Shown here piece by piece: positions 1 to 12,190 of a stretch of 64,000 nt of DNA. Every line of letters starts with the position of its first letter. The first letter of the stretch is position 1. The position numbers and the translations under genes are program-made. A model generated the notes under the pieces. The model saw only the letters and a list, made by a program, of their open reading frames with translations. It was not told the DNA's origin and made no database searches. The stretch comes from Sipunculus nudus. Its lineage: Eukaryota; Annelida; Sipuncula; Golfingiida; Sipunculidae. The stretch lies in the NCBI GenBank assembly GCA_026874595.1, contig CM049309.1:94636723-94700722 (forward strand). The letters run 5' to 3'.

Positions 1-907
1 CGGCAAAATGCTTGCAGACTGGACCTCTCATTTTCGGATTAGGGAATCTTTTTTTTTTTTTAATTTCGTCATTATATAAGTCCTCGTGGCTTGGACCCCT
101 ACTTTAACTAAATCCTGGATCCGCCCCTGTCACGTCAGCCTTTATATATACAGACAGGTGACATTCTCAGTCCGCTGTTTATAATGTGAATGCAGGTATA
201 TGCAATGACAAGGTTATTTGTTATAAAATCATATCAAATAGAACTTAGCTGTATTTTTAAATGTATTTAAAATTTAAAGGTAACATGCATTTGGTCAAGC
301 ACTGTGACTTCTGCGTGACTTTTATACAAATAAAGCAGCAAACACTTCAAGTGGAAGTGTTAAAGAACATGCACTATTAACCTTAAATCATCTACGTCAT
401 GTCATTCTGTCTATACAATAAATACAAAACAAATCTTGGGTAAACAATACTTGTTTGACCTAATTGATTTTAACAAAGACACTGGATTATCAATTTAAAA
501 AAAAAAAAAAATATTTTTTCATATCGTTTAATTATGAATTTTATAAGGCTTGTAAGTTACAAGTTATAATGCCCTTGGTTTTGCAAATGAATGAAGTAGA
601 GCTTGAATAGAATGTATTTATCGTTTCTATAACAGTTACCGACGAATATAACTTAAGATTCACAGTATTATTTCCGCTATACTTAAGATGTATCTCACTT
701 TTTCAAGTAACTTTTATAGGATTCAACTACCATTACCTTTCTTGCCCTTTGCATATAGAGGTTGAGTCTGGTGTCAGATGCAATGCAAAGGTGTGTTTAA
801 AAAACTTAGGACCTTGTCATTATGTAATCAATATCCCTTTCCCAACAACAGTAATACCAGAACTGCCAAGCCTATTAAACTTAAAAAAAAGAATGGGATT
901 AATTTAC
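1..907 (-). other. Intron 1 of aquaporin copy A (partial)
   Basis: This is the non-coding DNA 3' of the aquaporin exon on the minus strand. It opens with a GTAAAT donor (907 down to 902). It is AT-rich with poly-T and poly-A runs near 48-61 and 498-512. No second aquaporin exon is visible, so exon 2 must lie left of the window. The same sequence recurs at 6366-7245. Confidence 0.6.
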
Positions 908-1220
908 CTCTAAACACAGTGATCCTACCGACGAGAGTTAATGCCACGCTGACGGCCGGATTATAGTTGGCTCCTCCGAAAGACCCGAAAGCTTCCACCA
1001 GCCCTGCCAAGACGAAGCCCATGCCGAGTGACACCCTGATGATGTTTATATTGTAGGTGGTTGTTTCATCATTATTATTAGGATGAACCGTCAGGATAAT
1101 CTGAACGGACACGATAAAGAATGTCCCCACGAACTCAGCCAGCAGGTCACGGTAAAATGTGCACGACTTGACTTCGTTCACCACACGCTGACCGTAACTT
1201 TCACCGTCTGGTCGTCCCAT
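908..1220 (-). CDS. Aquaporin (MIP family) first coding exon, copy A
   Basis: This exon encodes the first 104 codons plus one base of a major intrinsic protein channel, a membrane pore for water or small solutes. Seen: ATG at 1220-1218; a cytoplasmic N-terminus of about 22 residues; helix 1 near residues 24-45 with the family AEFVGT motif (residues 29-33 lie in AEFVG); a polar loop A rich in Asn/Thr (47-59); helix 2 near 60-80; and half-helix B with the first NPA box at 87-89 in the context GGANYNPAVS. A splice donor (G then GTAAAT) follows codon 104, so the exon ends in phase 1. Full aquaporins are about 250-300 residues, so the second NPA half is missing here and should be in exons left of the window. 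Subfamily cannot be fixed from this half. The family call is secure; whether the copy is expressed is unknown. Confidence 0.85.
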
Positions 1221-2800
1221 GGTAACCAGTCAATACACCCTACGTATCAAATCTCGTATTAAAAATAAAACCAATGGTTTCGATAAAACTTTGATGGAAG
1301 TGCTTCTGATCTTGCCTCCTGGAGGTCCGGCGCTCGACTGGGACGGGCGCTCCTGAAAAGTTAGTCACGTTCTGAATTAGCCTTCACCGTGGTTCCAGCC
1401 GGGTGAACCGTACAACGACACCACCCGTTTCGGTTACATTCTCTTTCAGGTTTACACATGACCGGCAGCTTGGTCTTCACCCAATTTTATATTCTCATTG
1501 TTTATCAATTCTTGAGCCTTAGTCGGCCGGTGTTATCTTATGTGTCTACATGTCTCCCTTGAATATAAATGAGCTAATTTAGATATACAGTGCGTGTTAC
1601 CTGAGAATTAAAATCCAGCACACCAGCTAGGCCACTACAAAAAATTCTGCATACCATACTTGGTCCCGGGTGATTTTATTTATTTTGATCACCTGGTAGA
1701 AAACCAACTCAATAAAATAGCACATGGTTCATAAATCACTACGCGTGGCTGACCTGGTCCCTCAGAATGTTGAGAATCCGGAAAATAACTAGGTGAACAT
1801 GCGCACTATTTTTATTTTACTTGCGGCATTGTGTTTTGGCAGTATATCTTAAACATTTTGTGAACGGATTTAACAGAATTTTAAGACAATTCACCTTGGG
1901 GTTTAACAAGATATGTAGTCCTGATTACCAGGACGGAGTGGGGAGGACCCAGGTAGGGCAGGGATTTCAGGCATCATCATACACACGGATGCACAATATA
2001 TATATATATAATATATCATTTCATTTCATATTAAGTCATATAGTATCGCCATCGTCTAATCGATCTCTTAATTATCATGGCTTGTGCCTTCCAGCCCAAA
2101 GGGGCCCACAGGTGAACTACTGTAAGTGAAATTGAACGGATCCATTACTTCTAGATGCACAGATCAGGTTAAACGGACGGGTATGAAGTGACCGCACTGG
2201 TATGAAACCGACTTCATGAAACCAACATGAAATTAACCCTGGTCTGAAACTGACAAAATAACCAGAATGTATAAGTACATGTAGAGGAGGGATTAGAGAT
2301 TCACCCCTAAATCTTCTATTGCTTCCCGTCTGTATTTTGTCTGAATTTTTGTATATATGGATTGCGGCCCGTGTGTCCCTGGTAATGACTGATTATTTAG
2401 AAGCATGAATCAAGAAACTTTTCAATATTTGAAGACCTATTAATAACAAATTTTTTTTATAAAAAATTACACAGGCAATTTATTCTTTCGGAATCTTTAT
2501 TTCTCTTTGTCATAGGAGTGACTGGTCGAAACAATTTTACAACTTGATATTCCGTGCTTCTCTAACAAGGGAATATTAAAATATGTCTATATACAAAACA
2601 TTATTTTAGCTATAATTAAATCTAACATGTCATGCCTTGCTATCATATTGTCTTCATCTTCATTTAAAGACTGGGCCAGATACCAGATGGCGTCATAAAT
2701 GTCGTCAAAACTCCTACATGAAATGAACATGCTGTTAATGTATAAAAGTATAAAACTGAAGTATATGTAAAGTTTTATCTGACTACATTCCCTCCTCTGT
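1221..2800 (-). other. 5' flank of aquaporin copy A
   Basis: This DNA lies upstream of the minus-strand start codon and should hold any promoter and 5' UTR. Most of it is shared with copy B (7559-9110), including a GC-rich patch at about 1310-1350. A short TA run lies near 1999-2012, where copy B instead has a pentanucleotide repeat. I see no convincing TATA box with an initiator, and no other gene. Confidence 0.5.
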
Positions 2801-2865
2801 CCATCTAACGTCCGGCCTGTTTACTGCTCTGGCCAGATATCGCCCGTCCTGTCTGTTCTGACAGA
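2800..2865. repeat. About two degenerate 32-bp satellite units in copy A
   Basis: At the place where copy B enters the large 32-bp array, copy A shows about two units containing GTCCGGCCTGTTTACTGCTC and a diverged second unit with GCCCGTCCTG. The DNA then becomes unrelated. This is the likely unexpanded form of the array at 9110-16370. Confidence 0.7.
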
Positions 2866-2930
2866 CTACTTTTCAGGGCATCCTAAATTTCGGCTCTGTC
2901 ATCTGAATAACGGCTCAGGATGTGCGGCCA

Positions 2931-3525
2931 AACACGTATCAACGTAACATACGGCTAATCAGTTATAGAACAAACACGTATCAACGTAACATACGGCTAG
3001 TCAGTAATGGAACAAGCACGTATCAGCGTAACATACGGCTTGTCAGTTATAGAATCAAGACGTTTCATTGTAACATACGACTAGTCAGTAATAGAACAAA
3101 CACGTATCAACGCAACTTACGGCTAGTCAGTTATAGAACAAACACGTATCAACGTAACATACGGCTAGTCAATTATAGAAAAAACACGTATCAACGTAAC
3201 ATATGGCTAGTCAATTATAGAAGAAACACATATCAAGGTAACATACGCCTTGTCAGTTATAGAACAAACACGTATCAACGTAACATATGGCTGGTCATTT
3301 ATAGAACAAACACGTATCAACGTAACATATGGCTAGTCATTTATAGAGGAAACACATATCAAGGTAACATACGGCTTGTCAGTTATAGAACAAACACGTA
3401 TCAACGTAGCATACGGCTAGTCAATAATAGAACAAACACGTATCAACGTAACATAGGTGTATTCAATAATAGAACAAACACGTATCAACGTCACATACGG
3501 CTAGTCGGTTATAGAACGAGTTATA
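2931..3525 (+). repeat. 42-bp minisatellite, about 14 units
   Basis: Head-to-tail units of 42 bp contain CACGTATCAACGTAACATAC followed by GGCTAGTCAGTTATAGAA. About 14 copies are visible with scattered substitutions. Because 42 is divisible by 3, one frame stays open for 243 codons (2922-3653, starting at GTG) as a 14-residue repeat. That openness is a by-product of the period and I do not call it a gene. Confidence 0.92.
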
Positions 3526-3529
3526 CATT

Positions 3530-4800
3530 CTATGAAATGATGAGAATCCATCAAGGCATACATAGCCGTGAATGTCTGTGTTATACAGAGCAGAAATTGA
3601 ATATATTTTTTATTTTTGTAGAATTTTACAACAAAATATATGCACAAAAATAAAAGAAGCAAAATAGCACTGATCACAATATGGAAGGTTTGCGTATATA
3701 TTAAAGAAATAAAATCATATCTATCATGTAATGGAGGAAATTATAAACAAGTTGAAATCAGCTGTAAATCACCATCAGAAATCAAATCATTGAGATAAAG
3801 TTTTCAATGTTTGTACATCTAATTATGTAATGGATTATTAATTTATTTATTAATTTTCCGTATGCGTTATTTGTGCAAATAATAATTATAATAATAAAAT
3901 AATATTTTTCGTTATCATTGGGTAATGTGGCTGCCAATTCAGATATACCAAGTGAGTCGTAGTAAAGCTTTGATTGTGTAGGCAGCTCTTGGATACTATG
4001 GTCACGTGACAGCTGATATTTTAGACTTACTCCGGGATCAATGATACTGACAGTACCCTCGGACTAACCAGACAAAAAAGTCAGTTTAAGCACATTAAAG
4101 GTCACAAATAAATTACACAACTAAACGGGTTAACTTGGTAAAAACGATTATATTCAATTTAAAACACTTTTTGGGCAAGTTGCGTCGACACTGAATTTTA
4201 ACTCTGATCTCTATGTGAGTCTCTGTCTCTCTGTCTAGCTCTCTCTCTCTCCGTCTAGCTCTCTCTGTCTGTCTTCCCCTCGGTCACGTGAGACAGCAAC
4301 ATTAGAAATATGACTCATCCACAGCCGGCAACAGGCGTCAGGATTTAATTGTACTTTTGTCAAACCTTAGCCAATAAACTGAGGCAGTTAGCTATATGGC
4401 CAATATACTGTTTCTTTTTTCTGTTTGACTGACTTTCACTGAAGCATAGGTATGGTTAAAGCAATGTATATTAGCGCTGAATACAACAAGAAGTATGGTG
4501 TTCGCGACCAAACGTCACGGGTGCACTATTCAAAATCACAAGTGCATGACAGTCATAAAACGCAATGACTGCTGTCCCAAAGTAGGACTCTTTACTGCGC
4601 ATGTGCAGAGTTTAACCTGTCCACCTGGAACAGATCCGTTTGGTAAAGTGAAATTTAAATGATGACTAACATGGTGTGAAATTAAAATGGTGAATTACTT
4701 GAACGCCACGCTGAATGTAATTGCACTTACTTGAACGCCACGCTTCGTGTATTTGCACACGAGTCATTAATGTGACATGATACATTAAAAAAAGTTGATT
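3530..4800. other. Spacer between two minisatellites, no gene seen
   Basis: This is AT-rich anonymous DNA. It contains a CT-rich simple repeat at 4219-4275 and a short direct repeat near 4694-4760 in which CTTGAACGCCACGCT occurs twice. No open frame, RNA gene or mobile-element hallmark is convincing. Confidence 0.5.
4219..4275. repeat. CT/GTCT simple repeat
   Basis: An imperfect CT-rich tract with interspersed GTCT and GTCTAGCT motifs. Confidence 0.85.
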
Positions 4801-4805
4801 AACTG

Positions 4806-6085
4806 GTATGACACGCTGCGCTTTGTCCCGTACCAGTTCTCTTTATACAACAGAACCACGTTACATGACACGCCGCCCTCTGTCCTGTACCAGGTCATGT
4901 AGTATAGACTACAGCACCAAGTAACATGACACGCCGCGCTCTGTCCTGTACCAGCTCATGTAGTATAGACAACAACGCCACATTACATGTCACGTCGCGC
5001 TCTGTCCCGTACCAGCTCATGTAGTATAGACGACAGCACCACGTTACATGACAAGCCGCGCTCTGTCCCCTATCAGCTCATTTAGTATAGACGACAGCAC
5101 CACGTTACATGACACGCCGCGCTCTGTCCTGTACCAGCTAATGTAGTATAGACAACAGCACCACGTTACATGACACGCCGCGCTCTGTCCTGTACCAGCT
5201 CATGACACGACGCGCTCTGTCCCGTACCAGCTCATGTAGTATAGACTACAGCACCACGTTACATGACAAGCCGCGCTCTGTACTGTACCAGCTAATGTAG
5301 TATAGACAACAGCACCACGTTACATGACACGCCGCCCTCTGTCCTGTACAAGCTCATGACACGACGCGCTCTGTCCGTACTAGCTGATGTAGTATAGACT
5401 ATAGCACCACGTTATATGACATTACGCGCTCTGTCCCATACTAGCTGATGTAGTATTATATAGACTACAGCACCACGTAACATGACCCGTCGCGCTCTGT
5501 CCCGCACCAGCTCATGGAGTATAGACTATAGCACCACGTTACATGACACGCCGCGCTCTGCCCCGTACCAGCTGATGTAGTATAGACTATAGCACCACGT
5601 TATATGACATTACGCGCTCTGTCCCATACCAGCTGATGTAGTATAGACAACAGCACCACGTTACATGACACGCCGCGCTCTGCCCCGTACCAGCTCATGT
5701 AGTATAGACAACAGCACCACGTAACATGACAAGCCGCGCTCTGACCCGTACAGGCTCATGTAGTATAGACAACAGCACCACATTACATGACACGCCGCGC
5801 ACTGTCCCGTACGAGCTCATGTAGTATAGACTACAGCACCACGTTACATGACACGCCGCGCTCTGACCCGTACCAGTTCATATAGTATAGACAACAGCAC
5901 CACGTAACATGACAAGCCGCGCTCTGACCCGTTCCAGCTCATGTAGTATAGACAACAGCACCACGTTACATGACACGCCGCGCACTGTCCCGTACGAGCT
6001 CATGTAGTATAGACAACAGCACCACGTAACATGACAAGCCGCGCTCTGACCCGTACCAGCTCATGTAATATAGACTACAGCACCA
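4806..6085. repeat. 61-bp minisatellite, about 21 units
   Basis: Tandem units of about 61 bp contain ATGACACGCCGCGCTCTGTC, then a GTACCAGCTCATG block, then TAGTATAGAC and CAGCACCACGTTAC. Units vary (GACTACAG or GACAACAG, and some shortened copies near 5190-5240 and 5340-5380). In units with the GACTACA variant, TGTAGT and ACTACA flank ATAG and could form a 6-bp hairpin. No usable reading frame. Confidence 0.93.
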
Positions 6086-6124
6086 CGGTAATGTCTCCTT
6101 TTTCTTGATTATGCCGGATTATCC

Positions 6125-6341
6125 ATGTTCGCTGAAATTTCATCGTGCTTCAAATCAACAAGCTGAAAACCGTGCTGAATATATTTTCAATGAGCACTTT
6201 TACGCTCGCTGAATCAGGTTTACTGTTGACTGTTTTTACTGTACTGGGCGAGCAGAAAAGTCAAACAGGAATCTTCTTTTTTTCATCGCCCTTACATTCA
6301 TGTTGATATTATATCAAGCGCGATGAAATTTCAGCGAACAT
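6125..6341. mobile_element. Small inverted-repeat element (MITE-like)
   Basis: The arms at 6125-6150 and 6316-6341 are 26-base inverted repeats matching at 25 of 26 positions; the core is TTCGCTGAAATTTCATCG. A second internal pair (ACTTTTACGCTCGC near 6199 and GCGAGCAGAAAAGT near 6248) extends the foldback. The total is about 217 bp with no coding capacity. It sits between the 61-bp array and the start of duplication copy B. No clear target-site duplication was found, so the element class is unknown. Confidence 0.65.
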
Positions 6342-7245
6342 AGAAAACCAGCCTATTATGGCTTTCGGCCAAATGCTTGCGGACTGGACCTCCCATTTCC
6401 GGGCCGAGAAACCTTTTTTAAGTTTTGTCATTATATAGGTCCTCGTGGCTTGGACCCCTACTTTCCCAAATCCAGGATCCGCCCCGTTACGTCAGTCTTT
6501 GTATATACAGACAGGTGACATTCTCAGTCCGCGGTTTATAATGTGAATGCAGGTATATTCAATGACAAGGTTATTTGTTATAAAATCATATCAAATAGAA
6601 CTTAGCTGTATTTTTAAATGTATTTAAAATTTAAAGGTAACATGCATTTGGTCAAGCACTGTGACTTCTGCGTGACTTTTATACAAATAAAGCAGCAAAC
6701 ACTTCAAGTGGAAGTGTTAAAGAACATGCACTATTAACCTTAAATCATCTACGTCATGTCATTCTGTCTATACAATAAATACAAAACAAATCTTGGGTAA
6801 ACAATTCTTGTTTGACCTAATTGATTTTAACAAAGACACTGGATTATTAATAATAATAAAAAAAAAAAAGAAATATTTTTTTTTCATATCGTTTAACTAT
6901 GAATTTTATAAGGCTTGTAAGTTACAATTTATAATGCCCTTGATTATGAAAATGAATGAAGTAGAGCTTGAATAGAATGTATTTATCGTTTCTATAACAG
7001 TTACCGACGAATCTAACTTTAGATTCACAGTATTATGTCCGCCATACCTAAAATGTATCTCACTTTTTCAAGTTACTTTTATAAGATTTAACTACCATTT
7101 TTGTTACTGGTGTCAGCTGCAATTCAAGGGTGTGTTTAAAAAACTTAGGACCTTGTCATTATGTAATCAACATCCCTTTCCCAACAACAGTAACACCAGA
7201 ACTGCCAAGCCTATTAAACTTAAAAAAATAATGGGATTAATTTAC

Positions 7246-7558
7246 CTCTAAACACAGTGATCCTACCGACGAGAGTTAATGCCACGCTGACGGCCGGATT
7301 ATAGTTGGCTCCACCGAAAGACCCGAATGCTTCCACCAGCCCTGCCAAGACGAAGCCCATGCCGAGTGACACCCTGATGATGTTTATATTGTAGGTGGTT
7401 GTTTCATCATTATTATTAGGATGAACCGTCAGGATAATCTGAACGGACACGATAAAGAATGTCCCCACGAACTCAGCCAGCAGGTCACGGTAAAATGAGC
7501 ACGACTTGACTTCGTTCACCACACGCTGACCGTAACTTTCACCGTCTGGTCGTCCCAT
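7246..7558 (-). CDS. Aquaporin (MIP family) first coding exon, copy B
   Basis: This is the duplicate of the exon at 908-1220, with the same ATG (7558-7556), length (313 bp), donor (GTAAAT) and phase. I see three base differences from copy A: one changes Thr21 to Ser, and two, in the codons just before the NPA region, are silent. The AEFVGT motif and NPA box (residues 87-89) are intact. No further aquaporin exon lies between this copy and copy A. Either this is an isolated promoter-plus-exon stub, or it is an alternative first exon that splices over copy A to the shared downstream exons left of the window. Transcription would run leftward through the 61-bp and 42-bp arrays. Confidence 0.82.
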
Positions 7559-9110
7559 GGTTACCGGTCAATACACCCTACGTATCAAATCTCGTTTTTA
7601 AAAATAAAACCAATGGTTTCGATAAAACTTTGATGGAAGTGCTTCTGATCTTGCCTCCTGGAGGTCCGGCGCTCGACTGGGACGGGCGCTCCTGAAAAGT
7701 CGGTCACATTCTGAAATAGCCTTCACCATGGTTCCAGCCGGGTGAACCGTACAAAGACACCCCTCAATCCGGTGACTAGAGTCATTTTAAGGTTTACATA
7801 TGACCGGCAGCTTGGTCTTCGCCCAAGTTTATATTCTCATTGTTTATCAATTCTTGAGCCTTGGTCGACCGGTGTAATCTTGTATGTCTACAACTTTGCT
7901 TTGAATATAAATGAGCTAACGTGGTGTTAGAGTGTGCGTTACCTGAGAAATCAAATCCAGCACACTGGCTAGGCCACTACAATTTTCTGCATACCGCACT
8001 TGGTCCAGGCTAATTTTAATTTTTGTTATTAAATGGTAAAAAAACATCTCAATAAAATAGCACATGATTAAAAAATCACTACACGTGGCTGACCTGGTCC
8101 CTCAGAACATGAAGGATTTGGACAATAACTAGGTGAACATGCGCACTTTTACTTGCGGAATTGTGTTTTGGCAGTATAGCTCAACAATTTTGTGAACGGA
8201 GTTAATCAGAATATTTAGACAATTCAGCCTGGGGTTTATGCAGCCCTGAATACCAGGATAGAGTGGAGAGGACCCAGGCAGAGCAGGGATTTCGGGCGCC
8301 ATCATACACACGGATGCACTATATTTATTTATATCATATCATATCATATCATATCATATCAAGTCATATAGTATCGCCATCGTCTAGTCAATCTCTTAAT
8401 TCTCATTGCTTGTGCCTTCCAGCGCAAGGGACCCACAGGTAACTACTGTAAGTGAAACTGAACGGTTCCATTAGTTCTACATGCACGGATGAGGTGACAC
8501 GGGTATGAAGTGACCGCCCTGGTATGAAACCGACTTCGTGAAACAAACATGAAATCAACCCTGGTCTGAAACTGACAAAATGACTAGAATGTGTTTGTAC
8601 ATGTAGAGGAGGGATTAGAGATTCACTCTTAAATCTGCCATTGCTTCACGTCTGTATTTTGTCTGAATTAATGTATATGGACTGCGGCCCGTGTATGACT
8701 GGTAATTACTGATTATTTTAGAAGCATGAATCAAGAAACTTAACATTAGAAGACCTGTTTATAATAAACGGTTTTTTAATATAATTAACACAGGCCATTA
8801 ATTCTTTCTGAACCTTTATTTCTCATTGTCATAGGAGTGACTGGTCGAAAAAATTTCACAACTTGATATTACGTGCTTCTCTAACATGGGATTATTAAAA
8901 TATGTGTATATATAAAACCTGATTATAGCTATAATAAAATCTGACGTGTCATGCCTTGCTATCATATTGTCTTCATCTTCATTTAAAAGACCGGGCCAGA
9001 TACCAGATGGCGTCAAAAATGTAGTCAAAACTCCTACATGAAATGAACATGCTGTAAATGTATAAAAGTATAAAACTGAAGTATATGATAAGTTTTATCT
9101 GACTACATTC
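7559..9110 (-). other. 5' flank of aquaporin copy B
   Basis: The presumed upstream region of the second aquaporin exon, closely matching 1221-2800. It has an (ATATC)6 tract at 8331-8360. No other gene is supported. Confidence 0.5.
8331..8360. repeat. (ATATC)n pentanucleotide microsatellite
   Basis: Six perfect copies of ATATC. The matching position in duplication copy A holds a short TA run instead, so this tract arose or expanded after the duplication. Confidence 0.9.
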
Positions 9111-9659
9111 CCTCCTCTGTCCAGCTGACGCTCGGTCTGTTCACTGCTCTGCCAAGTTGACGCCTGTCCTGTTTATTGCTCTGGCTAGTTGACGACCGGC
9201 CTTTTTACTGCTCTAGGTGGTTGACGCCCGTCCTGTTAACTGTTCTGGCCAGTTGACGCCCGGCCTGTTAACTACTGTGTCCATTCGACGACAGGCCTGT
9301 TAACTGCTCTGGGTGGTTGACGCCCTGCCTGTTAACTGCTCTGGGTGGTTGTCGCCCGTCCTGTTACTGCTTTTGCTATTTGACGCCCGTACGTCCTGTT
9401 TACGGCTAGTTGACGCCCGGCCTTTTTACTGCTTTTGCTAGTTGACGCCCGGGCTTTTTACTGCTTTTGCTAGTTGACGCCCGGCCTTTTTACTGCTTTT
9501 GCTAGTTGACGCCCGGCCTTTTTACTGCTTTTGCTAATTGACGCCCGGCCTTTTTACTGCTTTTGCTAATTGACGCCCGGCCTTTTTACTGCTTTTGCTA
9601 ATTGACGCCCGGCCTTTTTACTGCTTTGGCTAGTTGAAGCCCGGCCTTTTTACTGCTCC

Positions 9660-12190
9660 GGCTAATTGACGCCCGGCCTTTTTACTGCTTTTGCTAGTTG
9701 ACGCCCGGGCTTTTTACTGCTTTTGCTAGTTGACGCCCGGGCTTTTTACTGCTTTTGCTAGTTGACGCCCGGGCTTTTTACTGCTCTGGCCAGTTGACGA
9801 CAGGCATGTTTACTGCTCTGGGTGGTTGACGCCCGTCCTGTTACTGCTTTTGCTATTTGACGCCCGTACGTCCTGTTTACTGCTCTGTCCAGTTGACGCC
9901 CGCCTGTTAACTACCTTAGCTATTTAACGCCCGGCCTGTTTACTGCTCTTGCTTTTTGACGCCCGTCTGTTAACTGCTCAGTCTATTTGACGCCCTGCCT
10001 TTTTACTGCTCTTGATAGTTGACGCTCGGCCTGTTAACTGCTCTAGCTGGTTGACGCCCGTTCTATTAACTGCTCTGGCTAGTTGACGACCAGCCTTTTT
10101 ACTGCCCTAGGTGGTTGACGCCCGTCCTGTTAACTGTTCTGGCCAGTTGACGCCCGGCCTGTTTACTACTGTGTCCATTCGACGACAGGCCTGTTAACTG
10201 CTCTGGGTGGTTGACGCCCTGCCTGTTAACTGCTCTGGGTGGTTGACGCCCGTCCTGTTACTGCTTTTGCTATTTGACGCCCGTACGTCCTGTTTACTGC
10301 TCTGGCTAGTTGACGCCCGGCCTGTTAACTACCATAGCTATTTGACGCCCGGCCTGTTTACTGCTCCGGCTAATTGACGCCCGGCCTTTTTACTGCTCCG
10401 GCTAATTGACGCCCGGCCTTTTTACTGCTTTTGCTAGTTGACGCCCGGGCTTTTTACTGCTTTTGCTAGTTGACGCCCGGGCTTTTTACTGCTTTTGCTA
10501 GTTGACGCCCGGGCTTTTTACTGCTCTGGCCAGTTGACGACAGGCATGTTTACTGCTCTGGGTGGTTGACGCCCGTCCTGTTACTGCTTTTGCTATTTGA
10601 CGCCCGTACGTCCTGTTTACTGCTCTGGCCAGTTGACGCCCGGCCTGTTAACTACCATAGCTATTTGACGCCCGGCCTGTTTACTGCTCCGGCTAATTGA
10701 CGCCCGGCCTTTTTACTGCTTTTGCTAGTTGACGCCCGGGCTTTTTACTGCTTTTGCTAGTTGACGCCCGGGCTTTTTACTGCTCCGGCTAATTGACGCC
10801 CGGCCTTTTTACTGCTTTTGCTAGTTGACGCCCGGGCTTTTTACTGCTTTTGCTAGTTGACGCCCGGGCTTTTTACTGCTTTTGCTAGTTGACGCCCGGG
10901 CTTTTTACTGCTTTTGCTAGTTGACGCCCGGGCTTTTTACTGCTTTTGCTAGTTGACGCCCGGCCTTTTTACTGCTTTTGCTAGTTGACGCCCGGCCTTT
11001 TTACTGCTTTTGCTAATTGACGCCCGGCCTTTTTACTGCTTTTGCTAATTGACGCCCGGCCTTTTTACTGCTTTTGTTAGTTGACGCCCGGCCTTTTAAC
11101 TGCTTTTGCTAGTTGACGCCCGGGCTTTTTACTGCTTTGGCTAGTTGAAGCCCGGCCTTTTTACTGCTCCGGCTAATTGACGCCCGGCCTTTTTACTGCT
11201 TTTGCTAGTTGACGCCCGGGCTTTTTACTGCTTTTGCTAGTTGACGCCCGGGCTTTTTACTGCTTTTGCTAGTTGACGCCCGGGCTTTTTACTGCTCTGG
11301 CCAGTTGACGACAGGCATGTTTACTGCTCTGGGTGGTTGACGCCCGTCCTGTTACTGCTTTTGCTATTTGACGCCCGTACGTCCTGTTTACTGCTCTGTC
11401 CAGTTGACGCCCGCCTGTTAACTACCTTAGCTATTTAACGCCCGGCCTGTTTACTGCTCTTGCTTTTTGACGCCCGTCTGTTAACTGCTCAGTCTATTTG
11501 ACGCCCTGCCTTTTTACTGCTCTTGATAGTTGACGCTCGGCCTGTTAACTGCTCTAGCTGGTTGACGCCCGTTCTATTAACTGCTCTGGCTAGTTGACGA
11601 CCAGCCTTTTTACTGCCCTAGGTGGTTGACGCCCGTCCTGTTAACTGTTCTGGCCAGTTGACGCCCGGCCTGTTTACTACTGTGTCCATTCGACGACAGG
11701 CCTGTTAACTGCTCTGGGTGGTTGACGCCCTGCCTGTTAACTGCTCTGGGTGGTTGACGCCCGTCCTGTTACTGCTTTTGCTATTTGACGCCCGTACGTC
11801 CTGTTTACTGCTCTGGCTAGTTGACGCCCGGCCTGTTAACTACCATAGCTATTTGACGCCCGGCCTGTTTACTGCTCCGGCTAATTGACGCCCGGCCTTT
11901 TTACTGCTCCGGCTAATTGACGCCCGGCCTTTTTACTGCTTTTGCTAGTTGACGCCCGGGCTTTTTACTGCTTTTGCTAGTTGACGCCCGGGCTTTTTAC
12001 TGCTTTTGCTAGTTGACGCCCGGGCTTTTTACTGCTCTGGCCAGTTGACGACAGGCATGTTTACTGCTCTGGGTGGTTGACGCCCGTCCTGTTACTGCTT
12101 TTGCTATTTGACGCCCGTACGTCCTGTTTACTGCTCTGTCCAGTTGACGCCCGCCTGTTAACTACCTTAGCTATTTAACGCCCGGCCTGT
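9660..12190. repeat. 1.51-kb higher-order repeat inside the 32-bp array
   Basis: The marker variant CAGTTGACGACAGGCATG occurs at 9791, 10531, 11302 and 12042. The spacing 740, 771, 740 shows that a block of about 1511 bp (about 47 units) beginning near 9660 is repeated from about 11170, including rare variants such as CGCCCGCCTGTTAAC and TATTTAACGCCC. This points to recent unequal exchange or block amplification. Confidence 0.85.

Larger units (their letters stand above)
1..2880. repeat. Segmental duplication, copy A
   Basis: This stretch aligns almost without interruption to 6366-9130 (base 1 pairs with about 6366, 1220 with 7558, 2790 with 9111). Identity is very high through the coding exon, the intron side and several hundred bases 5' of the start codon, with small indels such as extra bases near 730-775 in this copy. 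The left boundary is outside the window. The right end runs into about two degenerate units of the 32-bp satellite (2800-2865). A direct tandem duplication is the simplest reading. Confidence 0.9.
6366..9130. repeat. Segmental duplication, copy B
   Basis: This is the second copy of the segment seen at 1-2880, in the same orientation about 6.3 kb away. It contains a complete second aquaporin first exon with its donor. The copy runs straight into the 32-bp satellite at about 9110. Differences from copy A are small indels, homopolymer changes and a pentanucleotide repeat at 8331-8360 absent from copy A. Confidence 0.9.

Noticed and set aside
2922-3653. 243-codon open frame encoding a 14-residue repeat
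   Set aside because: The 42-bp unit is divisible by 3, so one frame is automatically open. It starts at GTG with no upstream exon signal, and unit substitutions do not favour silent changes by eye.
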